Assembly (NCBI GenBank): GCA_012518765.1
Contig: JAAYRN010000051.1
Location: 1 to 8,143 of the forward strand
Direction of reading: 5' to 3'
Source: Bacteroidales bacterium
GTDB lineage: Bacteria; Bacteroidota; Bacteroidia; Bacteroidales; WCHB1-69
Length of the DNA: 8,143 bases
Of the stretch, positions 1-7,203 are shown piece after piece. The translations under genes and the position numbers were made by a program. Position 1 is the stretch's first letter, and every line of letters begins with the position of its first letter. Below the pieces are notes generated by a model, which had not been told where the DNA came from, ran no database searches, and was given only the letters and a program-made list of their open reading frames with translations.

Positions 1-1483
1 ACATCAGCGGATCTTCAGCCGATAACAACAACTCGGCAAAACCTTCTTTGTATCTTTCTATTTTCTTATTATTAATTTTTTCTGTAATAAAAAATATGGA
101 TAAACTAAACAATACTCCCGCCGCTATACGAGCGATAATTATAGATATTTGCTTAGGAAATAGTAGATGTAAAACAATTACAGAAACAAATAAAACAAAA
201 ATAGATAAATAAATAAAATACCAGCTGTCAAATTGATTATAATAAACTGAAACTAAAGCTATAATAACAGTAGAAATGAGTATAATAGTTAATACAAAAC
301 TTCGAGATGTGGCAAAGAGTTTTAAACTCTCCTCCATTATTTTTCTAAAGCTAATTAACAATGCCCAAAATAACAAAGATATTGAAAGTAAAGTAAGAAT
401 ACTCAGACTGTTATACTTGTATAGAAGTATAGGAGAAATTATAATCGTTGAATCGTTTACAATACTATATTGGAAGATAAACACAAAAACAAATATCGCT
501 ATAGCAATAATAATTAACATATTGCGAACAATATATTGTGTTATTTTTGATTTGAATTTCTCAGTATTTATTGAAAATGTGCTGTTTAAAATAATTGAGA
601 AAAAGAGAAACACATAAGACTGTATAAAAAGAGTACCTAAGGAAGAAAAAACAGAGGCATAATACAACGAACTAAAAACATTGGACGCATAAACCGAATT
701 AGGTATTTTAAAGAAAGAAATCAAGGAAACAGTCAACGCAATCAATCCTCCCAAAACAAGGCATATCCAATTCTTACGATTGGAAAAAAAAGCAAGTCCC
801 AACAAATACCAATACAACGCTAAACATAAAAGGGTAAAAGATAACAACCAAAGTATCAGCTCAATAATAACAATATTATCACATAATTTTATCTCATCGG
901 GAAATACTAAGGAAAAAAGAAAATCGCCTTCTTTACTCAAAACATTGTACTCATCCCTACTTGTATGTATGTCCATCCCCCGCAGGCTTGTAAATTCATT
1001 TAAAAAATTGGCAAAAAGAAATGTTTTTTCTCTGTTTTCTCTTTTTTTGAGAATGTAAATACCTATCACAGTCAAAGAATCTTGTTCTTTTTTTTGATAA
1101 TAAAAATAAGTATTTCCTATCCGCTGTAATCCACTATGCTTAGGTGTTTTTATTAAAAAATAAGGGAAAGAAATACTATTTGACGACCATGATTTTAATA
1201 AGGTATCTTGGTATGCATAAAAAATAAATTCATCTTTATCTATTTTTTGTTCTACGCAATAATGAAGTAATTCGGGCAGTTTAACATATTTATTATCTAA
1301 AATTTCATGTATGTATTTGCTTAAATCTTGTTCTTTTTTTTGAAATTTTTCTTGAAAAAACGCATGTAGTTTCTCAGGTTTTACCCTTTGTTCATTTCTA
1401 TGAGACAATAGAATCGTAAAAATCAAGGTTATTATACCTAAGCTCAAATAAATCCATACTTTTCTCTTGCTACTTGTATTCAT
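1..1483 (-). CDS. Polytopic membrane protein, probable sensor histidine kinase (N-terminal 494 residues, runs off window)
   Basis: Reading the minus strand from the ATG at 1483-1481 gives an unbroken frame of 494 codons to the window edge; the 3' end is missing. The protein starts MNTSSKRKVWIY, with one membrane helix at about residues 9-27, a soluble and probably periplasmic segment at about 28-203, and then about eight further hydrophobic helices (about 204-229, 238-258, 272-299, 320-339, 358-379, 394-413, 421-441, 447-466). The visible part ends with a charged stretch, about 468-494, containing the pattern Y-x3-FA-x2-L-x4-DP. I recall a similar segment just after the last helix in large Bacteroidota sensor histidine kinases, ahead of their HAMP-like and kinase domains. 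That is my only evidence for kinase identity, since no H-box or ATP-binding motif lies inside the window. The gene starts 4 nt after the stop of the PLD-type gene, so the two are probably co-transcribed. The frame is certain; the function is an inference, and a plain membrane protein is possible. Confidence 0.85.
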   Translation of the reverse strand, partial: MNTSSKRKVWIYLSLGIITLIFTILLSHRNEQRVKPEKLHAFFQEKFQKKEQDLSKYIHEILDNKYVKLPELLHYCVEQKIDKDEFIFYAYQDTLLKSWSSNSISFPYFLIKTPKHSGLQRIGNTYFYYQKKEQDSLTVIGIYILKKRENREKTFLFANFLNEFTSLRGMDIHTSRDEYNVLSKEGDFLFSLVFPDEIKLCDNIVIIELILWLLSFTLLCLALYWYLLGLAFFSNRKNWICLVLGGLIALTVSLISFFKIPNSVYASNVFSSLYYASVFSSLGTLFIQSYVFLFFSIILNSTFSINTEKFKSKITQYIVRNMLIIIAIAIFVFVFIFQYSIVNDSTIIISPILLYKYNSLSILTLLSISLLFWALLISFRKIMEESLKLFATSRSFVLTIILISTVIIALVSVYYNQFDSWYFIYLSIFVLFVSVIVLHLLFPKQISIIIARIAAGVLFSLSIFFITEKINNKKIERYKEGFAELLLSAEDPLM

Positions 1484-1487
1484 AATC

Positions 1488-2594
1488 TTATAATAAATGA
1501 CGTATAGGCATGGCAAACAAAGCTATAATTCGCTTAAAAAACGAACGCTCTTTCCATGTATCAAAATCAAAGCCAATTGTATTTTCCAATGTTTTTTCAA
1601 CATGATTTTTTACCAATTCGCTTACCTGTACATTACTTCCTATCAAAGCTATTTCAAACATATACTTAAAACTTCTATGATCAAAATTGGCTGAGCCAAT
1701 AGAAAAAGTTTGGTTATCAATAAATAAAAGTTTAGAATGCAAATTACTTTTTGTATAAAAATGAATATTCACCCCCTTTTTATACAAGGTTTCCCACATG
1801 GCATCGCGTAAATAATCTACTATTTTAACATCGGAATTTTGAGGTACTATTATCTGAACGTTTACGCCTCGTTTGGCTGCATTACCCAATTCTTTATAAA
1901 TTCTATATCCCGGTATAAAATAAGGCGTTTCAATCACTATGGATGTTTTTGCCTTTTGAATGAGGCAAATGTAATTCTTTTTTATTCGCTGGCTAAATAA
2001 GGAAGGAACTTCTCGTATAAAATAAAAATCATCAACTAAAATAGTGCGTTTAAATGCTTTAGAAACATAAGGGTGGAAAAGATCTTTGTTGTATATTCTA
2101 AAATTATCTTTAAATATTTTCCTAAATACACTCGACATATCTCCTTGTATTCTCAATATAGACTCACGCCACGACAAAGAATATTGACTAAAATTAGCAG
2201 AACCTATATAAGATATTTGGTTGTCGATAACTACAATTTTACGATGATCGCGCATGTGATTTCGAGAAAAAACAGCTATGCTCAATACAAATTTCTGAAA
2301 ATAACGTACCTCAGCCCCTACTTCTTCCAATTCTTTAATGTAAGGATGTGTAGTTTTTGTTCCCCACCAATCAACTAATAACTTGACTTTTATTCCCTGT
2401 TTTACTTTTTCAATTAAGGCTTTGCATATTTTCTCTCCAATCAAATCATCCACCAACCGAAAAGTTTCAATATATATAAATGAAACAGCATGAGCAATAT
2501 CCTCTAACAATGCCTCATACCAAGCTGCCGAAGAACTGTAAAAAGCATAGTTGTTTTTGTCGGTAATACTAACTATTTCTTTCTTATCTCTCAT
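1488..2594 (-). CDS. Phospholipase D / cardiolipin synthase-type enzyme with two HKD motifs
   Basis: From the ATG at 2594-2592 this gives 368 residues. Two complete HxKx4D motifs are visible: H117/K119/D124, followed by the GSANF block at 131-135, and H286/K288/D293, followed by GSANFDHRS at 300-308. Each half of the PLD fold supplies one HKD motif, and together they form one active site that works through a phospho-histidine intermediate. The WRE segment after the first motif and the basic, hydrophobic C-terminus resemble bacterial cardiolipin synthases, which join two phosphatidylglycerols or use another phosphatidyl donor. The N-terminal membrane helices of ClsA are absent, as in ClsB-like and other short PLD synthases, so attachment is probably peripheral. 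The frame stays open upstream to a TTG at 2651-2649, but that codon lies inside the best promoter box, so I take the ATG. It is followed after 4 nt by the membrane-protein gene. Substrate specificity cannot be told from the sequence; another phosphatidyltransferase or phospholipase D is possible. Confidence 0.9.
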   Translation of the reverse strand: MRDKKEIVSITDKNNYAFYSSSAAWYEALLEDIAHAVSFIYIETFRLVDDLIGEKICKALIEKVKQGIKVKLLVDWWGTKTTHPYIKELEEVGAEVRYFQKFVLSIAVFSRNHMRDHRKIVVIDNQISYIGSANFSQYSLSWRESILRIQGDMSSVFRKIFKDNFRIYNKDLFHPYVSKAFKRTILVDDFYFIREVPSLFSQRIKKNYICLIQKAKTSIVIETPYFIPGYRIYKELGNAAKRGVNVQIIVPQNSDVKIVDYLRDAMWETLYKKGVNIHFYTKSNLHSKLLFIDNQTFSIGSANFDHRSFKYMFEIALIGSNVQVSELVKNHVEKTLENTIGFDFDTWKERSFFKRIIALFAMPIRHLL

Positions 2595-2626
2595 GCTCTT
2601 AAAATCTAATTTTATATTTTTACTGC

Positions 2627-2640
2627 AATTAATATTAATT
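2627..2640. repeat. Perfect 14-bp AT-only palindrome in the leader of the PLD-type gene
   Basis: AATTAATATTAATT reads the same on both strands. It lies just downstream of the predicted transcription start of the PLD-type gene, about 33 nt ahead of its ATG, where a bound repressor would block transcription. In DNA this AT-rich a 14-bp AT-only palindrome can also arise by chance, so an operator role is only a suggestion. Confidence 0.35.
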
Positions 2641-2648
2641 TGATAACA

Positions 2649-2656
2649 CAAAAGTA
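2649..2656 (-). promoter_or_regulatory. Candidate Bacteroidota -7 promoter box for the PLD-type gene
   Basis: On the minus strand the sequence reads TACTTTTG, an exact match to the Bacteroidota sigma-factor -7 consensus TAnnTTTG. It would place the transcript start near 2642 and give a leader of about 48 nt before the ATG at 2594. I see no convincing -33 TTG at the usual distance upstream; the DNA there is T- and A-rich. A one-mismatch alternative, TACTTTTC, lies at 2708-2715. The box sits downstream of the secDF terminator, which fits a separate transcription unit for the PLD-type gene and the gene after it. Confidence 0.5.
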
Positions 2657-2790
2657 TATAAAAAAACGCTAATAAATGAAAAATAGAAAGTTAATTAGTT
2701 GAAAATAGAAAAGTATCACTCGCTGATTTTATCAATACAATAGCTTTATTTTCCATTAACTATCTATTCCTAAATCAACAATTTACAACC
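2657..2790. other. AT-rich intergenic gap between the secDF terminator and the PLD-type gene
   Basis: I see no convincing coding frame, RNA gene or long repeat here. It holds the DNA upstream of the PLD promoter candidate and a weaker second promoter-like box (TACTTTTC on the minus strand, 2708-2715). Confidence 0.6.
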
Positions 2791-2826
2791 AAAAAAAAGG
2801 AGCATCCGTACATGGATACTCCTTTT
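2791..2826 (-). terminator. Rho-independent terminator of secDF
   Basis: In the minus-strand transcript a 13-bp stem (arms at 2826-2814 and 2807-2795) encloses the 6-nt loop AUGUAC. It runs into a tract of eight U (2798-2791), the first four of which also close the stem. The only non-Watson-Crick position (2803 with 2818) is a G-U wobble in the minus-strand RNA but a C-A mismatch in the plus-strand RNA, so the stem is built for the minus direction. It begins 24 nt after the secDF stop codon. Nothing on the plus strand needs terminating here, so it marks the end of the secDF transcript. Confidence 0.9.
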
Positions 2827-2849
2827 CGATATATGTTTTATAATTGTTA

Positions 2850-5800
2850 TTATTTTTCTTCTTTGTTTTTTATCCTATTTATATCATAAGCAATAGCAGA
2901 ACCTACAAATATAGAAGAATAAGTTCCTGCTGCTATACCTATTAGTAATGCAAAGAGGAATCCTCTAATAACATCACCTCCAAATATAAACATAGCCAAT
3001 AAAGTTACCAATGTAGTTCCGGCTGTATTCACAGTTCTACCCAAGGTACTATTAATTCCATGATTCATATTGTCTCTCAATGAGCGTTTGGGATATAGGA
3101 TTCTATTTTCGCGTACGCGGTCAAAAATAATTACCGAGTCATTGATAGAATATCCTATAATGGTCAATATGGCGGCAATAAAGGCTTGATCTACTTCCAT
3201 AGTAAAGGGTAATAATCCATAAAACAGAGAGAACATTCCAATGGTAAACAAAGCATCGTGAACCAACGAAATAACGCCTCCAAGTCCAAACGACCAATTT
3301 CTAAATCGGATAGCTATATAAACAAATATGGCTATTAAAGCAAAAAGTACGGAGAAAAATGCTGCGCGTGTAATGTCGCGTGAAACGGTAGCTCCTACTT
3401 TCAACGCACTAATTAATCCTACATTTTGATTTTGAACGCTAAAGTCTTTTTGTGAAACACTGGCATCGAAAAATGGCTTTAATCCTTCGTATAGTTTCAA
3501 TTCAGCTAATGAGTCTACTTCTGTACTATTTTCATTTACTCTCCATTTTGTAGTTATTTTTATTTGATTATCAGAACCAAATGTTTTTACCTCTGGTGCA
3601 ATCCCATCAAACGAGGCGGTCAAACTCCTGCGTACTTCGTCGCTTTTAACTCCTTGGTCAAAACGAACTACATAACTTCTTCCTCCCGAAAAATCAATTC
3701 CTAAATCTAATTTTCGTACAAATAAAGATACTATTCCTATCAACATTACTGCCGATGAGAAAATATAGAAATATTTACGCATTTTCATAAAATCAAAGTT
3801 CAATTTAGAAAAAGCGTTGATAGTAAATTTATTTCCATAATTGACTACCATGTTACGGTCTAACATCCAATAAAATATAATTCGTGAAATGAAAATGGCT
3901 GTAAACAGTGAAGATATGATACCTATTATCAATGTAACGGCAAATCCTTGTACTGGACCTGAACCAAATATATATAAAATAATTCCTGTTATAATGGTAG
4001 TTACGTTTCCGTCAATAATGGCTGAATAAGCAGCTTTATATCCATCGGCTATAGCCAACCTGGCTCCTTTCCCAGCTCTTACTTCCTCGCGTATACGCTC
4101 AAATATAATTACGTTGGCATCAACCGCCATACCCAATGTTAACACAATACCTGCTATACCCGGTAATGTCAACACGGCTTCTAAGGAGGCTAATACTCCA
4201 AATATGATTAATATATTTGACAGCAAGGCAATTCCAGCAACCATTCCTCCTCTATTATAGTATAACACCATATAAATCAGCACCGATACAAAGGCTAAAA
4301 CAAAGGAAATCATACTGGAACGTATGGATTCTTTTCCTAAGGAGGGTCCTACTATTTCTTCTGAAACAATCACAGCGGGAGCAGGTAATTTTCCTGCTTT
4401 TAATAAGTTTGCCAAGTCTTTAGCTTCCTCTAATGTAAATCCTCCCGTAATGGATGAACGTCCGTTGGGGATTTCATCGTTTACCACAGGATAAGAATAA
4501 ACCAAATCATCCAATACAATGGCTATACTACTTCCTATGTTTTCACCCGTAATTTTTTTCCACATGCGAGCTCCTGTAGCATTCATAGTCATACTGATTT
4601 CATTACCTGCTCTTTCATTGAAATCTTGTCTGGCATCTACTACTACATTTCCGTCCAATACAGCCCCCTTATCTCCTGAAGATTTTAATGCAATTAGCTG
4701 ATGAAATGGAAGTTTGTCTTTCCCTGTTTTTGCATGCCATACTAATTTTAAATCTTGAGGTAGCAACATTTTAACCCAGTCTAAATTTAGAATACGACTT
4801 ACTTCGGCTGTATCGTTTTCATGAACGTAGCCTACTAAGGGTCCGTATTTTCCTTTGTCGGATACTCTGTCGTTAAATTGAATTTTTGACAATAATGGAT
4901 ATTTCTCTGCTATTTCTTCTGGACTCATTTGTCCATCAGGAGCATACGAGTCTTGGTATCCCGTTAATGAAGTAGTGTCGCTTGCTGTTGTGTCTTCTAA
5001 TTCTTCAGCCGAAGCCAAAAGTAGATCATCTTCTTCTGTTACAGCATCTACTAAGGTTGAATCTTTTTTCTCTTGCTTTTGAATATCAGAAAGTTTATCG
5101 TTTATTTGAGAAAAATAATCTTGTATTTCTGCAAATTCATAGGTTTTCCAAAACTCAAGATTTGCTGATCCCTGTAATAATTTGCGTACGCGTTCGGGTT
5201 CTTTTACTCCCGGTAATTCAACCATAATACGTCCCGACTGTGGCAGTCGTTGTATATTGGGTTGTGTAACTCCAAATCTATCAATACGAGCTCGTAATAT
5301 TAAGTATGTATTGCTTAATGCTACTTCGGTTTCTTCTCGTAAGGCTTTGATTACATCTGCATTTGTAGGGTTGGTTTGCTTTAATTCAAGTTTTCTAAAT
5401 ATGGTTGCCAATTTTGCATTTGCTGGAGCTACTTCTTTAAAAGCCTGTTCGAATAAGGAAATAAAATCAGCTTGTGAATGTTTTTCCCTGTGAGTTGCTA
5501 TACGCATTGTTTTTACAAAAAGTGAGTCTTTGGCTCCGTTTCCTGCAAGGGCAGTAACGATATTAGGGACTGACACTTCTAACATTACGTTCATTCCACC
5601 TCTTAAGTCCAAGCCTAAGTTAATTTCTTTTTCCTTACATTCTTTATATGTCCATTTAGCAACCAGTATGTTGTAAATTATTGAGTCGGACATTTTTTGT
5701 ATGTATTCATTTTCGCGAACCTTATACACAGAGTCCATCAAATAGGCTTCCATAAAAGAATCGCCTTTAGCTTGTTCCTTTAAATTTTGTACATCAGGAA

Positions 5801-5924
5801 TATTCTGAGCATACTTTCTTGCTTTGTTTTCAACGTTTCGTGTACAATAAGTAAATGTAAGAGAATATACGCATATTAATCCCAGCGTGATAGCAATAAA
5901 TAAAATAAAACCTTTGTTTCGCAT
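2850..5924 (-). CDS. secDF: SecD-SecF fusion protein, protein translocase accessory subunit
   Basis: The 1024-residue product joins SecD and SecF, as is usual in Bacteroidota. It binds the SecYEG channel and uses the ion gradient to pull proteins out on the periplasmic side. Visible in order: membrane helix 1 (about 5-24), a helical segment (30-100) usual for the phylum, NLGLDLRGGMNV (102-113), the P1 periplasmic region with DRFGVTQPNIQ (215-225), and a low-complexity acidic, Ser/Thr-rich stretch (about 285-335). Next come VLDDLVYSYPVV and ITGGFTLEEAKDLANLLKAG (470-511), the SecD membrane block with GMAVDANVIIFERIREE (598-614), the SecF start LDLGIDFSGG (739-748), the P4 region (about 750-850), and the SecF block with GYSINDSVIIFDRVREN (924-940). 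The ion-path residues match: D602 in SecD, D929 in SecF, and R963, which is 34 residues after D929, the same spacing as D637 and R671 of Thermus SecDF. All are intact, so it should be active. The ATG at 5924 directly precedes membrane helix 1. Confidence 0.98.
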   Translation of the reverse strand: MRNKGFILFIAITLGLICVYSLTFTYCTRNVENKARKYAQNIPDVQNLKEQAKGDSFMEAYLMDSVYKVRENEYIQKMSDSIIYNILVAKWTYKECKEKEINLGLDLRGGMNVMLEVSVPNIVTALAGNGAKDSLFVKTMRIATHREKHSQADFISLFEQAFKEVAPANAKLATIFRKLELKQTNPTNADVIKALREETEVALSNTYLILRARIDRFGVTQPNIQRLPQSGRIMVELPGVKEPERVRKLLQGSANLEFWKTYEFAEIQDYFSQINDKLSDIQKQEKKDSTLVDAVTEEDDLLLASAEELEDTTASDTTSLTGYQDSYAPDGQMSPEEIAEKYPLLSKIQFNDRVSDKGKYGPLVGYVHENDTAEVSRILNLDWVKMLLPQDLKLVWHAKTGKDKLPFHQLIALKSSGDKGAVLDGNVVVDARQDFNERAGNEISMTMNATGARMWKKITGENIGSSIAIVLDDLVYSYPVVNDEIPNGRSSITGGFTLEEAKDLANLLKAGKLPAPAVIVSEEIVGPSLGKESIRSSMISFVLAFVSVLIYMVLYYNRGGMVAGIALLSNILIIFGVLASLEAVLTLPGIAGIVLTLGMAVDANVIIFERIREEVRAGKGARLAIADGYKAAYSAIIDGNVTTIITGIILYIFGSGPVQGFAVTLIIGIISSLFTAIFISRIIFYWMLDRNMVVNYGNKFTINAFSKLNFDFMKMRKYFYIFSSAVMLIGIVSLFVRKLDLGIDFSGGRSYVVRFDQGVKSDEVRRSLTASFDGIAPEVKTFGSDNQIKITTKWRVNENSTEVDSLAELKLYEGLKPFFDASVSQKDFSVQNQNVGLISALKVGATVSRDITRAAFFSVLFALIAIFVYIAIRFRNWSFGLGGVISLVHDALFTIGMFSLFYGLLPFTMEVDQAFIAAILTIIGYSINDSVIIFDRVRENRILYPKRSLRDNMNHGINSTLGRTVNTAGTTLVTLLAMFIFGGDVIRGFLFALLIGIAAGTYSSIFVGSAIAYDINRIKNKEEK

Positions 5925-5984
5925 TTTTTAATCGTTTAATTATAAAAGAGTTATAAATTTGTTTTTACAAATATCTCAAGTTTG

Positions 5985-5992
5985 CAAATATA
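5985..5992 (-). promoter_or_regulatory. Candidate -7 promoter box for secDF
   Basis: The minus strand reads TATATTTG, an exact match to the Bacteroidota -7 consensus TAnnTTTG, in the 82-bp gap between rnpA and secDF. The transcript start would fall near 5979, giving a leader of about 55 nt that is very AT-rich with no Shine-Dalgarno sequence. A TTG at 6010-6008 could act as the -33 element, but its 15-nt spacing is shorter than usual. I see no terminator hairpin after rnpA, so read-through from the rnpA string may also contribute. Confidence 0.5.
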
Positions 5993-6006
5993 GCATAAAA
6001 AAATTA

Positions 6007-6423
6007 TCAATTAGCATTATTGTTTGTATTTTTCAATTCATTTATCAAATCTAAGTTTATCATTTTGTTTAGCAATGATTTGATGCTTATTTCTACGGTA
6101 TGAAATGGGAGTTTATTTTTGTGAATATATATGCACAACAGAAGCACTTCTATGGGTTTATTTTCTATATAATCATGTAGTATATGTTTATTCAAACGAT
6201 AAGATTCTCTTGTTATACGTTTGATGTAGTTCCTTTTAGCTGCTTGTTGTATGTTCCTTTTAGGTACTGTAACAGCAAATTTAACTTTATATTCATTCGA
6301 CGAATTGATAATATAGACACATCGAAAAGGGAAAACATAAAAAGATTTTCCTTTTAAGACTAACTGTTTAAATTCATTGCGTTTGCAAATGTGTTCTTTT
6401 TTTGAAAACGTATATCGTTTCAT
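6007..6423 (-). CDS. rnpA: Ribonuclease P protein component
   Basis: This 138-residue basic protein is the protein subunit of RNase P, which together with the RNA subunit (rnpB, not in this window) removes 5' leaders from precursor tRNAs. The family signature is clear: the N-terminal TFSKKEHI...EF..LVLKGKSF (about 5-28), then VPKRNIQQAAKRNYIKRITRESYR (53-76). The second part carries the conserved RNA-binding RNR helix, with K63, R64, N65, K68, R69, R72 and E73. The length is ordinary to slightly long for the family, with an Asn-rich tail (131-138). The ATG overlaps the stop of the HemD-like gene (ATGA), so translation is probably coupled. In many Bacteroidota and other bacteria yidD follows rnpA; here the next gene is secDF and no yidD frame fits in the gap. 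Confidence 0.95.
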   Translation of the reverse strand: MKRYTFSKKEHICKRNEFKQLVLKGKSFYVFPFRCVYIINSSNEYKVKFAVTVPKRNIQQAAKRNYIKRITRESYRLNKHILHDYIENKPIEVLLLCIYIHKNKLPFHTVEISIKSLLNKMINLDLINELKNTNNNAN

Positions 6424-7169
6424 TTATTTTTCTGTATATATTGATCTATGGCAGTAAAAATGGAAGGTTGTTCGGGAGTTGGTGCCATAATATCGACTCT
6501 AAGTCCCTCTTGTGCTGCTACATCTAATACTTGGTATCCCAAAGCTCCTATTACGGTGTTTCCTTGTTGGTAATTCGGAAAATTTATTTTTAATGATTCT
6601 ATACCAAAAGGGCTAAAGAAAACAATCATATCGTATTCCTCTATGTTGACTTGACTTAAATCTGCCATCACTATTTGAAACACTTCTGCCTTTTCGTAGT
6701 TTATTTTTTTTTCATCCAACAATGTAATCAAAGGATTCACACAAGAATCTATACTACAAGGGATTAAATATCGTTCTTCGTCATTTTTATCTTCTAAGAT
6801 TTTGGCTAAAGTTTCTATAGAGCCTTTGGCATGTGTCATGCGGCGTTTGCGATAGTTAACATATTTTTGCAAATATAATGCCGTTGACTCATTGATACAA
6901 CAAAATTTTATATCCGCAGGAAGCTCCATTTTAGACTCCCGAAGTAACGAAAAAAAATGATCTATAGAATATCTGGTTGTAAACACCATGGTTGTAAAAT
7001 TCGAAAATGATATTTTATTCTTCTTAAATTGGCTAACCGAAATTCTTTGGATTTGGAAAAACTTAAAAAAATCTATTTTAACATTGTGCTTACTTATTAA
7101 GTTTGCATAAGGTGTTTTGGCAATATTTACGGGAGGATTTTGCGAAAAAAGTATTTTTTTTATCTTCAA
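6420..7169 (-). CDS. Uroporphyrinogen-III synthase-like protein (HEM4/HemD family), TTG start
   Basis: This 249-residue protein has the two-lobed HEM4 pattern: VFTTRYSIDHFF (62-73), a middle lobe with IPCSIDSCVNPLITLL (136-151), FFSPFGIESL (184-193), GALGYQVLDVAAQ (208-220) and APTPEQPSIFTAI (229-241). HemD closes and inverts ring D of hydroxymethylbilane to form uroporphyrinogen III, the branch point for haem and cobalamin. The family is very divergent, and Bacteroidota versions beside rnpA are annotated as HemD largely by fold. No other haem gene is in this window, so activity is not proven and I leave out the symbol. The start is a TTG at 7169-7167. The frame stays open upstream only to a stop at 7217-7215, without ATG, GTG or another TTG, and the next ATG is residue 61. 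The MKIKKILFSQ beginning matches my memory of Bacteroides homologues. It begins 34 nt after the DUF4271 gene and overlaps rnpA by 4 nt, so the three probably form one operon. Confidence 0.88.
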   Translation of the reverse strand: MKIKKILFSQNPPVNIAKTPYANLISKHNVKIDFFKFFQIQRISVSQFKKNKISFSNFTTMVFTTRYSIDHFFSLLRESKMELPADIKFCCINESTALYLQKYVNYRKRRMTHAKGSIETLAKILEDKNDEERYLIPCSIDSCVNPLITLLDEKKINYEKAEVFQIVMADLSQVNIEEYDMIVFFSPFGIESLKINFPNYQQGNTVIGALGYQVLDVAAQEGLRVDIMAPTPEQPSIFTAIDQYIQKNK

Positions 7170-7203
7170 TTTGTATGAAATATAAATTACACAATCGATT
7201 GAA

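Noticed and set aside
276..1058. Plus-strand open frames at 276-617 and 780-1058
   Set aside because: Both lie antisense inside the 494-codon minus-strand membrane-protein frame; neither resembles a known family.
1497..2378. Plus-strand open frames at 1497-1694 and 2073-2378
   Set aside because: They are antisense to the PLD-type gene, whose HKD motifs prove the minus-strand reading.
4217..5493. Four plus-strand open frames within secDF
   Set aside because: They are antisense to a fully conserved SecDF sequence; no start signals or family likeness.
5997..6009. T-rich tract after the rnpA stop as a possible terminator
   Set aside because: No stable stem precedes the T run on the minus strand.
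7177..7184. TATATTTC on the minus strand, near the -7 promoter consensus, just before the HemD-like start
   Set aside because: One mismatch at the most conserved end, and it would give an almost leaderless message; operon read-through explains expression better.
7192..7201. Perfect 10-bp palindrome CAATCGATTG between the DUF4271 gene and the HemD-like gene
   Set aside because: Too short to separate from chance, cannot form a hairpin loop as it stands, and has no U tract to make it a terminator.
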